A DNA stretch of 64,000 nt, from positions 1-64,000 of the forward strand of contig SVPN01000005.1 in NCBI GenBank assembly GCA_015065805.1. Direction: 5' to 3'. Each line of letters begins with the position of its first letter. Position 1 is the stretch's first letter. This DNA is from Oscillospiraceae bacterium (GTDB taxonomy: Bacteria; Bacillota; Clostridia; Oscillospirales; Acutalibacteraceae). Shown here piece by piece: positions 1 to 8,774 of this stretch. The position numbers and the translations under genes were made by a program. The notes below the pieces were generated by a model that worked only from the letters and a program-made list of their open reading frames with translations, ran no database searches and had not been told where the DNA came from.

Positions 1-34
1 AAAAAGAAAAAACCTTTGGCGCGACTTTTCTTTT
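1..34 (-). terminator. possible terminator after tRNA-fMet (cut by window edge)
   Basis: Just past the tRNA CCA end, minus-strand AAAAAGAAAA can pair with a T-rich run near position 1-12. This is an A/T-rich hairpin ending in T residues. It is weak as a stem, and the window edge hides what follows. Confidence 0.35.
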
Positions 35-109
<75 letters not shown>

Positions 110-135
110 ATATTTGTTTCGTTCGATGTGCTTAT

Positions 136-164
136 ATTATAGCCGATAAGTCCGAAAAAATCAA
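136..164 (-). promoter_or_regulatory. SigA-type promoter of tRNA-fMet
   Basis: On the minus strand a TTGATT -35 box and a perfect TATAAT -10 box are separated by 17 bp. The -10 box ends about 27 bp before the tRNA 5' end, which suits a short 5' trailer removed by RNase P. Confidence 0.7.
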
Positions 165-238
165 GCCCTTTTTGATATTTTTTCTAAAAAAATATTATAA
201 TTCCATAATCACCTTTCGTAAAATGCTTACGAAAATAA

Positions 239-269
239 CAGGAGCAACGCCACTCAGTCGTTGCTCCTG
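239..269 (-). terminator. Rho-independent terminator of the two-flavoprotein operon
   Basis: An 11-bp perfect stem (caggagcaacg / cgttgctcctg) sits just past the stop codon of the 273-1868 gene. On the minus strand it is followed by TTATTTT. A second short inverted repeat (tttcgtaa / ttacgaaa, 214-234) lies right after it. Confidence 0.75.
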
Positions 270-272
270 CGC

Positions 273-1868
273 TTACATCTTAGATAAAATCCACTCCGCG
301 CAGCGGATGCCGTCCACTGCCGCTGACATAATGCCACCCGCATAGCCTGCTCCCTCACCGCAAGGATACAAACCTTTAATTGACGATTCGCCACGTTCAT
401 CACGTAAAAACCGAACAGGAGACGAGCTTCTGGACTCGACACCGGTCATCACCGCATCCACCCGATCAAAACCCTTGATCTGACGGCCGAAAACAGGTAA
501 TGCCGCTTTCAGAGATTCCGATACAAAGGACGGTAAGCACCGATGAAGATCCGCGCCGCGGACACCGGGCAAATACGACGGCTTGACTTCACCGAAACGA
601 ACCGTTTCGGTATTTGACAAAAAGTCTCCGACCGTTTGAGCAGGTGCGTGATAGTCACCACCGCCGAGCGCGAAAGCGGCACGCTCCATTTCCCGCTGTA
701 ATTCAACACCGCCAAGCGGATGATCACCTTTAATATCGTCAGGGGAAACCCCCACAAGAAGTGCGCTGTTGGAATTACGTGCATCACGGGCATACTCACT
801 CATTCCGTTGACGGTCACACCGCCCTCCTCCGATGCCGCCGCGATCACAACGCCGCCCGGGCACATACAAAACGAGTAAACGCCTCGTCCGTCGGGCAAC
901 CGACAGCTCAGCTTATAATCCGCCGCCGAAAGCGCAGGATGACCCGCAAATCGTCCGTACTGACTCTGATCGATCATCTCACGTGGGTGCTCGATACGGA
1001 CACCGACAGCAAAAGGCTTTTGCTCCGCGTGCACGCCGTGATCGCAAAGCATCTGCATTGTATCACGGGCACTGTGACCGATGGCTAACACAGCGACATT
1101 ACAGAGAAGCTCCTCTTCCCCTTCGGCTGTTTGCAACCGCAAGCCAACCAAACGATCATCCTTTACGATCAAATCCGTGACTTTCGTTGAAAAGCGTACG
1201 TCCCCGCCGTATTCAAGGATTTGATTGCGGAGATTCCGCACGATATAAAACAATCGATCAGTCCCAAGATGAGGCTTCGCCTGCCATAGGATATCATCCG
1301 CTGTACCGTCTGCCGCCTGAGCAAAAACCTCTAAAACAGCGCGACAACGGATGTCCTTGATTCCGGTTGTCAGCTTGCCGTCCGAAAACGTTCCGGCGCC
1401 ACCCTCACCAAACTGCACATTGCTGTCCGTGCGCAAAACACCTGTGCGTTGAAAATTCAAAACTGCTTCACGCCGTTGCTCCACCGCTTCACCTCGCTCC
1501 AGCAGGATCGGTCGAGCACCCGCTCTTGCAAGCGTGTATGCCGCAAGTAACCCCGCAGGCCCGCTCCCGATCACGACAGGACGATCGGACAACGCGGCTT
1601 CTTGAGGAAAGCGGTAAGACGGCTTGTTATATAATTGTACACAAGAATCCTTTAACCGCGAAACGATCTTCGATTCGTCACCGTCCACACACACATCGAC
1701 AGACGCCGAAAAACGGATGTCCTCTTTTTTTCGCGCATCAACAGCACGCTTAGATAACACACACGACCGGATCCGATCTCGGGGAATCCGCAGTTTTTTG
1801 GCAACAAATTCCTCCAAAGGCTTGGAAGCATAATCAAGCGGTAACGGCAACGATGTAATCCGAATCAT
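273..1868 (-). CDS. FAD-dependent oxidoreductase (COG2509-like)
   Basis: Predicted 531-residue soluble flavoprotein resembling the uncharacterised FAD-dependent dehydrogenases of COG2509. A lead-in of about 90 residues precedes a Rossmann dinucleotide motif (VVIGSGPAGLLAAY), followed by the family's GEGGAGTFSDGKL stretch and a C-terminal GEGAGYAGGI FAD-contact motif. The track start is too early. The chosen ATG (MIRITSLPL) overlaps the upstream gene's TGA as ATGA and has a GGAGGA Shine-Dalgarno site about 6 bp upstream. It is probably translationally coupled to the BaiN-like gene. Substrate is unknown; redox function is inferred from family only. Confidence 0.85.
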   Translation of the reverse strand: MIRITSLPLPLDYASKPLEEFVAKKLRIPRDRIRSCVLSKRAVDARKKEDIRFSASVDVCVDGDESKIVSRLKDSCVQLYNKPSYRFPQEAALSDRPVVIGSGPAGLLAAYTLARAGARPILLERGEAVEQRREAVLNFQRTGVLRTDSNVQFGEGGAGTFSDGKLTTGIKDIRCRAVLEVFAQAADGTADDILWQAKPHLGTDRLFYIVRNLRNQILEYGGDVRFSTKVTDLIVKDDRLVGLRLQTAEGEEELLCNVAVLAIGHSARDTMQMLCDHGVHAEQKPFAVGVRIEHPREMIDQSQYGRFAGHPALSAADYKLSCRLPDGRGVYSFCMCPGGVVIAAASEEGGVTVNGMSEYARDARNSNSALLVGVSPDDIKGDHPLGGVELQREMERAAFALGGGDYHAPAQTVGDFLSNTETVRFGEVKPSYLPGVRGADLHRCLPSFVSESLKAALPVFGRQIKGFDRVDAVMTGVESRSSSPVRFLRDERGESSIKGLYPCGEGAGYAGGIMSAAVDGIRCAEWILSKM

Positions 1869-3112
1869 AGAATCTCCTCCGCCATTGCCGTTGCGGCCGC
1901 ATACGCTGAAGACCAAGCCCATTGCAGGTTGAAGCCTCCGCAATCACCGTCAATATCCAAAATTTCACCCGATACATATATATGCGGGATCAATTTGGAT
2001 GCCATCGTTTTGTTGTCAAACTGACGGGTGGAAAGTCCTCCTGCCGTCACCTGAGCCGCGTTCATTCCCGCACTGCCCCTCACCATAAGCTCCCAATGCT
2101 TGAGCGTATACGCAATACGCTTTACATCCGATGTTGTCAGCGAGGATGCCGTCTGAGACAATGTGTACCCGCAGGATTTCAGAACGGTTTGTGCAAGACG
2201 CTTTTGCACCAATCCGACAAGAAGCTCCTCGAGAGAACGTTCACCATCGAATTGACAGCGAAGAAGAATGTTTTGTTGCACCTGTTTTTCTGACATCGAA
2301 GGAAGCAAATCCAGCACAATCGATAATGTTCCCATTTTACGCCGCTCCCAATCCGCCGCTACACGACCGATCATCATCGCCGCAGGGCCCGAAACACCGT
2401 AGTCCGTAAACAGCACCTCTCCCTCAGAAGAAGCCACTGTCCGACCGTTAAGCAAAAGAGACAACGCCGCATCCACGCGAATGCCTTTAATCGCTTTTAC
2501 ATCCTCACGATTTGTTCGGATCTGTACGATCGAAGGGAAAAGCGGCGTTTTTTCGTGACCGAGATCGGTCATCAAGCGATAGACCTCCGCGGAGCCTCCC
2601 AAACTTGCTGACGCCGCACCGCCTGCCGCAACCAAAACACACGAAGCGGTAATGAAACCTTTATCGGTTTGTACCGTTATGCCGTTTTTAAAGGGAACAA
2701 GCGCTTGGACGGTTGTATCACAAAGTATCGTAACGCCAAGACGATCCAGCTCCAGCCGCAAACAATCTAAAACCGCCGATGCCTGCGCACAAAGCGGATA
2801 GATACGCCCGTTTTCGCGCACAACCGTGCAAAGTCCGATCGAATCGAAGAACAATTGTGTATCCACGGGGGTAAAGCTGTTAAGAGCGGGATGCACGAAA
2901 GAGGGATCCGCACCGTGATAGTACGAAACAGAAGCATATATATTGGAAAGATTGCATGTGCCGTTTCCGGTTGCCAGCAGCTTTTTACCGACACGGAATT
3001 GTCTTTCCAGCACAAGCACTCGCTCACCGCCGACTTTACGCGCCGCAAAAATCGCCGCCGCCAGTCCCGATGCTCCGCCGCCGACGATCACAATCGGAGA
3101 TTTTCGGATCAT
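1865..3112 (-). CDS. NAD(P)/FAD-dependent oxidoreductase, BaiN/HI0933 family
   Basis: A 415-residue protein of the HI0933/YhiN family. An N-terminal FAD-binding motif (IVIVGGGASGLAAA) is followed by the typical GKKLLATGNGTCNLSN stretch near residue 42. The C-terminal end carries GEILDIDGDCGGFNLQWAWSSG-like family sequence. Some relatives (BaiN) are implicated in bile-acid 7-dehydroxylation in Clostridium, but most family members have no known substrate, so the name is a family label. It is first gene of a two-gene operon, with a consensus promoter upstream and a 4-bp stop/start overlap with the next gene. Confidence 0.88.
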   Translation of the reverse strand: MIRKSPIVIVGGGASGLAAAIFAARKVGGERVLVLERQFRVGKKLLATGNGTCNLSNIYASVSYYHGADPSFVHPALNSFTPVDTQLFFDSIGLCTVVRENGRIYPLCAQASAVLDCLRLELDRLGVTILCDTTVQALVPFKNGITVQTDKGFITASCVLVAAGGAASASLGGSAEVYRLMTDLGHEKTPLFPSIVQIRTNREDVKAIKGIRVDAALSLLLNGRTVASSEGEVLFTDYGVSGPAAMMIGRVAADWERRKMGTLSIVLDLLPSMSEKQVQQNILLRCQFDGERSLEELLVGLVQKRLAQTVLKSCGYTLSQTASSLTTSDVKRIAYTLKHWELMVRGSAGMNAAQVTAGGLSTRQFDNKTMASKLIPHIYVSGEILDIDGDCGGFNLQWAWSSAYAAATAMAEEIL

Positions 3113-3144
3113 GCCATCACCTCCGCAGAGTAAAATTTTGATAA

Positions 3145-3173
3145 ATTATACCATACGAATATTACAAAGTCAA
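3145..3173 (-). promoter_or_regulatory. SigA-type promoter of the flavoprotein operon
   Basis: Minus strand TTGACT, 17-bp spacer, TATAAT, about 33 bp upstream of the ATG at 3112. A separate TATAAT at 3252-3257 on the plus strand may serve the divergent P-type ATPase gene, but no good -35 box accompanies it. Confidence 0.75.
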
Positions 3174-3319
3174 CGCCACTGCCGTACAACAAAATACAAA
3201 ACTGTTATGGTTTTTATCCATTACCCTCTTTATTTTTTTGAGAAAATACGCTATAATAATCTTGTATGTACTTGAATATTCGCTTTAATGATACAAACGG
3301 ACTTTAAAAAGGAGCGTGA

Positions 3320-5983
3320 ATGTTTATGATCTGGCACCACGAAATGCCCGAAAACATCGCGAAAGAATTACAAACCAATATAGAAACCGGCTTATCGGAA
3401 GATGAGGCCGTATACAGACTTGCCGAGTTCGGCGAAAACCGCTATCACGAAAAGCACACAACCTCCGTGTGGAAGGAGTTTCTTAAGCAATACCGTTCAT
3501 TGCCGTCTACATTGATCACCATTGCGGCTGTGTTTTGGTTTTGCTTCAATATTATCCTTTTGTATCTCGGTCAGCCCGCTTCGTTGATCGAACCTATCGT
3601 ATTGCTATTTATGCCGCTGATTGCACATCTGATCTATGCTGTCTGGCAAAAATATGCCACAGCAAAGCTTCACAACATTACCAATACGCAGACAACCACC
3701 GTCAATGTGATCCGTGGCGGTGAAACGGTCAATGTCAGTGCTGCAGATATCGTGCGCGGTGACATCCTTCTTTTAGAAGCCGGAATGATCATCCCTGCCG
3801 ACTGCCGTTTGATCGAGACCGACGATTTATTTTTGGATGAATACATCATTACCGGCGAAGATACCGATGTTGCCAAACACGCCGATGTGACTCTTGACGG
3901 CATTGCGCCGATTTCCGAACGCGTCAATATGATTTATGCGGGATGCGGTGTCAGCCGCGGCAGCGGTAAGGCCCTTGTCGTTTCGACAGCGCAAAGCACG
4001 GAATTTGCACTGATGCTCAACGACCCGAACAATCAGGCTTCTCCTCTTCCCGGTCTGAGCAAGGATCTTGCCACTCTCGAGCGGTTGATCACCTTACCCG
4101 TCCTGGTTTTATCGTTGATCCTCTGTGTTATTGCTGTTATAACCAATCTCTCGAATCTTCAGTCCGTTCTGACGGTAGTACCTTCTGTACTGACGGTTAT
4201 GGCCGTTTGCATCCCTACGGGGTTCACAGTTGCCGCTGTTGTTGCAATGACGATGGGTATGCAACACGTTGTTACCCACACTGCCGATGTCCGCGAGCTT
4301 TCGGTTATGGATACGCTGTCGCGTGTGACCGTTATCTGCGCGGACAAGACGGGCACACTGACCGCCGATATCAAAAAGCCTATCAGCGTCTACACCGGCA
4401 ACGACATCGAAGAGCTGACAAGAATGCCCGGTGAGCGTACACAGGCGTTGATCCGTATGGCAACACTTTGTACCGCCAACGACACCCAGACAACCGGGAT
4501 TGATAATCATCTCTTGCAAAACCCGACCGAGTCCGCCATTATTGAATATGCCCGCGATATCGGTATTGAACGCCGTCTGCTGATGGAAGAAAACCCTCGT
4601 CTTGCCGAGCTTCCTTTTGATGCATCCAGACGGTGTATGTCGGTCGTTCATCTCGTGGACGGCAAGCGTTTGATGGTCACAATGGGTGCACCCGAAAAAG
4701 TGCTCTCGCTTTGCACTTACGGTCCTGTACAAAACGCCGAAGAGGTTTGTCAGCAGCTCGGTGAGCGTTCTCTTCGCGTATTGGCGATTGCATACAAGAT
4801 GGTGGATGAGCTTACGGCATCCGAGTTGGATCCTTCACTTGAAAGCGATATGTATTTTGCGGGTCTGATCGGTCTTGCCGATCAGCCGCGTGTGGAATCC
4901 ATTCAATCCATCCGCGAATGCGCTCAAAGCGGCATTATCACCGTTATGATAACCGGTGATAACGAATCAACCGCTTACGCTGTCGGACTTCAGCTTGGTA
5001 TTCTGGAATCCGAAGATCAGGTTCTCACGGGTGAAGAGCTTCGAAAGATGGACAAGGCGGAGCTGGATGCTTCGGTCGGTCTTTACCGCGTATTCGCGCG
5101 AATCCTTCCCGAAGAAAAAGAGCGCATCATCAAGGCGTGGCAGGCACGCGGTGCTGTTGTGGCATCCACAGGCAACTGCCTTGAGGATGTTCCCGCATTG
5201 CAAAGCGCCGACATCGGCTGTGCAACAGGTGCCGCTGACTGCGATATGACCCGCAACGAATCCGATCTCACCTTGTATGATAACAGCTTTGCAACGCTTG
5301 TAGATGCCATCAAACACGCACGCGGTATTTATGCCAATATCAGCAAGGTAATTCAATATGTGTTGTCCTGCTCGCTCACGGTTATGCTTGCCACGCTTTT
5401 GGCGTTGCTGTTCTCGCCCGGCGATTTTGTCCTTTCGCCTCTTTCCACCGTTTTTTATATGATCATCGGTGTGCTTTGCTCTCTGGCGATTTCTTACGAA
5501 TCCGGCGACCGTCATTCACTGAATCAGAAGCCTCGTCGAGGTCTGGCAAGACTTGTCCCGGCATCCGCGTGGATCTCAACGCTGTGGCAGGGCATTTTGA
5601 CCGGTATTCTTGCCTTTATTGCCTTTTATGCAGGACAAGCGGGTACGTCGGCAGAAGGAAATGATCTTTCTGTCGGTATGACAACTGCCTTCATTATGTT
5701 GATCCTGTCAAGATTGTGGATGGTACTGGCATCGCATCGCCACGATCCCGATCGACCGAAAATTGCCAACCGTGTGATGCCGATCGTCCTGCTCGTATGT
5801 ATTGCACTTTCGGCAATCCTTTTGTATGTACCGATCGTTCGTGAGCTCTTTGGCCTGACCGTTGTCAGCTCCTCCAACTGGGTACTTGCTCTGATCCTGT
5901 CGGCAATCACGCCGATTGCCGTTATCGTGGTTCGTTTTATTTCTATAATTATTTCAACCGTAAAATCAAACGAAGCCGCTTAA
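3320..5983 (+). CDS. P-type ATPase-like protein with degenerate catalytic motifs
   Basis: An 887-residue multi-spanning membrane protein with the layout of P2-type (Ca2+-like) cation ATPases: N-terminal cation-ATPase domain, two helices, actuator domain, helix pair M3-M4, large P/N cytoplasmic part, and C-terminal helices. The phosphorylated Asp is present in DKTGT (D342), and MITGDN is present. Other motifs are altered. Actuator TGES reads TGED (178-181). The M4 PEGL reads PTGF (Thr300 for Glu). KGAPE in the nucleotide-binding domain reads MGAPE (Met455). DPPR reads DQPR (521-524). The hinge GDGxNDxP reads GNCLEDVP (618-625). The full-length frame argues for function, but ion specificity and turnover are doubtful. 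Start ATG follows an AAGGAG site. Upstream is a short A/T-rich divergent intergenic region; yifB lies downstream after a strong hairpin. Confidence 0.85.
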   Translation: MFMIWHHEMPENIAKELQTNIETGLSEDEAVYRLAEFGENRYHEKHTTSVWKEFLKQYRSLPSTLITIAAVFWFCFNIILLYLGQPASLIEPIVLLFMPLIAHLIYAVWQKYATAKLHNITNTQTTTVNVIRGGETVNVSAADIVRGDILLLEAGMIIPADCRLIETDDLFLDEYIITGEDTDVAKHADVTLDGIAPISERVNMIYAGCGVSRGSGKALVVSTAQSTEFALMLNDPNNQASPLPGLSKDLATLERLITLPVLVLSLILCVIAVITNLSNLQSVLTVVPSVLTVMAVCIPTGFTVAAVVAMTMGMQHVVTHTADVRELSVMDTLSRVTVICADKTGTLTADIKKPISVYTGNDIEELTRMPGERTQALIRMATLCTANDTQTTGIDNHLLQNPTESAIIEYARDIGIERRLLMEENPRLAELPFDASRRCMSVVHLVDGKRLMVTMGAPEKVLSLCTYGPVQNAEEVCQQLGERSLRVLAIAYKMVDELTASELDPSLESDMYFAGLIGLADQPRVESIQSIRECAQSGIITVMITGDNESTAYAVGLQLGILESEDQVLTGEELRKMDKAELDASVGLYRVFARILPEEKERIIKAWQARGAVVASTGNCLEDVPALQSADIGCATGAADCDMTRNESDLTLYDNSFATLVDAIKHARGIYANISKVIQYVLSCSLTVMLATLLALLFSPGDFVLSPLSTVFYMIIGVLCSLAISYESGDRHSLNQKPRRGLARLVPASAWISTLWQGILTGILAFIAFYAGQAGTSAEGNDLSVGMTTAFIMLILSRLWMVLASHRHDPDRPKIANRVMPIVLLVCIALSAILLYVPIVRELFGLTVVSSSNWVLALILSAITPIAVIVVRFISIIISTVKSNEAA

Positions 5984-5990
5984 CTTTCCC

Positions 5991-6025
5991 GTCAACAGCT
6001 CTGCATTTTAAGCAGAGCTGTTGAC
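5991..6025. terminator. 14-bp perfect hairpin between the P-type ATPase gene and yifB
   Basis: The arms gtcaacagctctgc and gcagagctgttgac are perfect reverse complements around a 7-nt loop. It starts 8 bp after the ATPase stop. No T-tract follows, so it is not a canonical intrinsic terminator. It ends 8 bp before the yifB Shine-Dalgarno site and could act as an RNA-stability or partial read-through element. Confidence 0.55.
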
Positions 6026-6047
6026 ATATGACGGAGGTGTTTCAATC

Positions 6048-7574
6048 GTGTTTGCTCGCACAAACAGTATGGGGTTGTTTGGCGTCAACGGCTTTCGTGT
6101 AACCGTGGAAGCGGATCTTTCGGGAGGACTTCCCGGGTTTGATGTGGTCGGTTTACCGGGTTCGGCGGTACGCGAATCACGTGATCGCGTCAGAGCCGCG
6201 CTGAAAAACTGCGGATTTGATTATCCTGTCAGCCGTATCACCATCAATCTTGCACCCGCAGATATCCGCAAAGAAGGCTCTGTATACGATTTACCGTTGC
6301 TGATCGCGATTCTTCAGGCGACCTCGCAGATCTCTTTTCCTCTGGATGATGCCGCCTTTATCGGTGAGCTATCCTTAACGGGAGAGCTGCGCCCCATCCG
6401 CGGTGTTTTACCGATGGTGATTGCCGCAAGGGACAGCGGTCTAAAGCGCGTATTTCTCCCGAAGGATAATGCCGCCGAAGGCGCCGTCGTTGACGGGATC
6501 GATGTTTATCCGATTGAAAGTGTGCCGGCATTAACAGCGCATCTGAGCGGCGCATTCCCGATCGCACCCGCCACCTATACGCCTCCTCCCGCCACAGAGG
6601 ACCGTCGTCAACCGGATTTTGCAGAGGTTATGGGACAACAAGCGGCAAGACGTGCTATGGAGGTTGCCGCCGCAGGAGATCACAATCTTTTGCTCATCGG
6701 ACCTCCGGGCTCGGGAAAAAGTATGCTTGCCAAACGCTTACCCTCTATTCTGCCGGATATGACCGCCGAGGAAGCATTAGAAGCAACCAAGATCCACTCC
6801 ATCGCAGGAACTCTCAGTGGCGGCGTCGGTCTGTTAAAGGACCGTCCCTTCCGCGCACCGCATCACAACATCTCCACAGCCGGTCTCACGGGCGGCGGCA
6901 CCGTTCCTCATCCCGGTGAGGTATCGCTTGCTCATCACGGTGTGCTGTTTTTGGACGAGCTTCCTGAGTTTTCACGAACAGCGATGGAAAGTCTTCGCCA
7001 ACCGCTTGAAGATGAAGTTGTCACGATCTCCCGTGTGCAGGCATCTCTCACTTACCCCTGCTCCTTTATGCTTGTCGCGGCGATGAATCCGTGTCCGTGC
7101 GGCTTTTTCGGGCATCCGACAAAGCCGTGCACCTGTTCTCCGAAAGCCGCTTCAAGCTATCTTTCCCGCATTTCGGGTCCTTTACTTGACCGCATCGATA
7201 TTCATATCGAAGTCCCGCCTGTGGATTTTGATAAGCTTAACGCCGCCGAAAAAGCAGAAAGCTCTGCCGAGATCCGTGCACGCGTCAACAAAGCCCGTGC
7301 GATTCAGCAAAAGCGTTTTGCAGGCACCGATATTATCAGCAACGCTCACATTCCTGCAGGTATGCTCAAAGAGTACTGTGTATTGAGTGACGGTGCCTCC
7401 GCTATGTTAAAAATCGCCTTTGATAAAATGGGCTTATCAGCGAGAGCCTACGACCGTCTTTTAAAACTGGCCCGCACCATCGCCGATCTGGACGAAAGCG
7501 ATATTATCGACAGAAAGCACATCGGCGAAGCATTGCAGTATCGCAGTCTCGACCGCAAATATTGGGAACGATAA
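6048..7574 (+). CDS. YifB/ComM-family Mg-chelatase-like AAA+ ATPase
   Basis: About 508 residues. The N-terminal Lon-protease-like domain carries the family's GLPGFDVVGLPGSAVRESRDRVRAAL stretch. The AAA+ core has Walker A GPPGSGKS and Walker B LFLDELPEF. A cysteine-rich loop (NPCPCGFFGHPTKPCTC) and a C-terminal chelatase domain follow. ComM in other bacteria is a hexameric helicase that helps branch migration during natural transformation; the role here is inferred. The track opens at TTG 6021, inside the hairpin. GTG 6048 fits the family N-terminus and follows GGAGG at 6033-6037, so it is preferred. Confidence 0.88.
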   Translation: MFARTNSMGLFGVNGFRVTVEADLSGGLPGFDVVGLPGSAVRESRDRVRAALKNCGFDYPVSRITINLAPADIRKEGSVYDLPLLIAILQATSQISFPLDDAAFIGELSLTGELRPIRGVLPMVIAARDSGLKRVFLPKDNAAEGAVVDGIDVYPIESVPALTAHLSGAFPIAPATYTPPPATEDRRQPDFAEVMGQQAARRAMEVAAAGDHNLLLIGPPGSGKSMLAKRLPSILPDMTAEEALEATKIHSIAGTLSGGVGLLKDRPFRAPHHNISTAGLTGGGTVPHPGEVSLAHHGVLFLDELPEFSRTAMESLRQPLEDEVVTISRVQASLTYPCSFMLVAAMNPCPCGFFGHPTKPCTCSPKAASSYLSRISGPLLDRIDIHIEVPPVDFDKLNAAEKAESSAEIRARVNKARAIQQKRFAGTDIISNAHIPAGMLKEYCVLSDGASAMLKIAFDKMGLSARAYDRLLKLARTIADLDESDIIDRKHIGEALQYRSLDRKYWER

Positions 7575-7610
7575 AAAAAGAAGTCTTGCAAAAGCAAGAC
7601 TTCTTTTTTT
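7573..7610. terminator. bidirectional terminator between yifB and uppP
   Basis: A long stem with A-run and T-run flanks (aaaaaagaagtcttgc / gcaagacttctttttt) and an AAAA loop. It lies between convergent genes and terminates both; the uppP stop codon overlaps its last bases. Confidence 0.88.
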
Positions 7611-8478
7611 ATTTAAATACGGAACGACAAAACACAAGGCAAAGAATCAGGACAACACCCAGAGCAATTCGATACCATCCGAACACTTTAAAATCGTGTT
7701 TTTTGATAAATCCCATCAGGAAACGAATGGCAAACACCGACACCGCAAACGAAACAACCGTCGCAATACCGAGAGCAAGCCATTCCGATGAGGTGATAAC
7801 CATATTCTCAAAGAGTACCTCATACAGCATTTTGGCAGCCTTCAGTCCGCTTGCACCGAGCATAACGGGAATCGCCATAAAGAACGAAAACTCCGTTGCG
7901 ACCGTGCGGGATGTACCGAGAATCGAAGCACCTAAAATCGTGGAGCCCGAGCGGGAGGTTCCGGGAATCAAGGCAAGGCATTGAAACAAACCGATTCCTG
8001 CGGCGGTTTTCGGAGACATCTGTTCAAATCCGTTGATCTTGGTTTTCAAAGCAACCGTCTCAAGGATAATAAACCCGATACCGTATAAGATCAGCGTTGT
8101 CGCAATGGTGCCGACCTCAACAAGCACGTTCTGTTGAAACACAGAATTCATCCAGTCGTCAATCAACAAGCCGATCACAGCGGCAGGAACACTGGCAATC
8201 AGTACCTTGCCCCAAAGATGTAAGGTATCTTTCTTTTCTTCATCGGTTTTCTTCTTGGAAAACGGATTCAGCTTATGGAAGAAAATCAGCAACACGGCTA
8301 AAATCGAGCCGAGCTGAATCACGACCTCAAACACCTCACCGAACGATTCGCTGATCGCCATCGGCCAGATTGCATTCAACAGCTTTAAGTGTCCTGTACT
8401 GCTGATCGGTAACCATTCGGTAATTCCCTGCACAATACCTTGTACAATGGATTGTAAAATAAGAATGAAGGTATCCAT
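7609..8478 (-). CDS. uppP: undecaprenyl-diphosphatase UppP/BacA
   Basis: A 289-residue polytopic membrane protein of normal length for UppP. Both catalytic signatures are visible: QGITEWLPISSTGHL near residue 17 and GTSRSGSTILGA near residue 168. It dephosphorylates undecaprenyl pyrophosphate so the lipid carrier can be reused for peptidoglycan and other wall polymers; high expression gives bacitracin tolerance in other species. It follows the YdbC-like gene by 18 bp and ends in the shared bidirectional terminator. It complements uppS at 19.2 kb, which makes the same carrier. Confidence 0.95.
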   Translation of the reverse strand: MDTFILILQSIVQGIVQGITEWLPISSTGHLKLLNAIWPMAISESFGEVFEVVIQLGSILAVLLIFFHKLNPFSKKKTDEEKKDTLHLWGKVLIASVPAAVIGLLIDDWMNSVFQQNVLVEVGTIATTLILYGIGFIILETVALKTKINGFEQMSPKTAAGIGLFQCLALIPGTSRSGSTILGASILGTSRTVATEFSFFMAIPVMLGASGLKAAKMLYEVLFENMVITSSEWLALGIATVVSFAVSVFAIRFLMGFIKKHDFKVFGWYRIALGVVLILCLVFCRSVFK

Positions 8479-8496
8479 TCTGTCACCTGTCTTTAA

Positions 8497-8718
8497 TTAA
8501 AGATCGGTTTCGTTAAGCAGATCGCGAAGCAGAATCACTTCGTCCGCAGACAACGTGCAGCCCTTGCCCATCTTTGCGTGATCGGGAGCCCAATCGCGAA
8601 TGTCGTACTTCGGAGCACGGTCATTCCAGCTGATCAGGTTGAGTTCCTTTGTCCAACCCGAGGGAGACTGTGAAAGAACACCGAGCTCCTTAACGATTTC
8701 ATATTTTAATTCTGCCAT
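8497..8718 (-). CDS. PC4/YdbC-family ssDNA-binding protein
   Basis: A 73-residue protein matching the bacterial YdbC family, a PC4-like fold known to bind single-stranded DNA. The signature WTKELNLISWNDRAPKYDIRDWAPDH, ending KMGKGCTLS, covers most of the chain. Related eukaryotic PC4 proteins act as transcription coactivators, but the bacterial role is not settled. It has a short spacing to uppP downstream and to the DivIVA-like gene upstream, suggesting cotranscription with both. Confidence 0.85.
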   Translation of the reverse strand: MAELKYEIVKELGVLSQSPSGWTKELNLISWNDRAPKYDIRDWAPDHAKMGKGCTLSADEVILLRDLLNETDL

Positions 8719-8774
8719 ACTCTAACAACTCCTTATAAATGTATGCGGAAATCCGCTGAAAATACCTGAATAGA

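Noticed and set aside
6021-6047. TTG start of yifB as given in the ORF track
   Set aside because: It lies within the hairpin arm and before the GGAGG site. The family N-terminus begins near GTG 6048.
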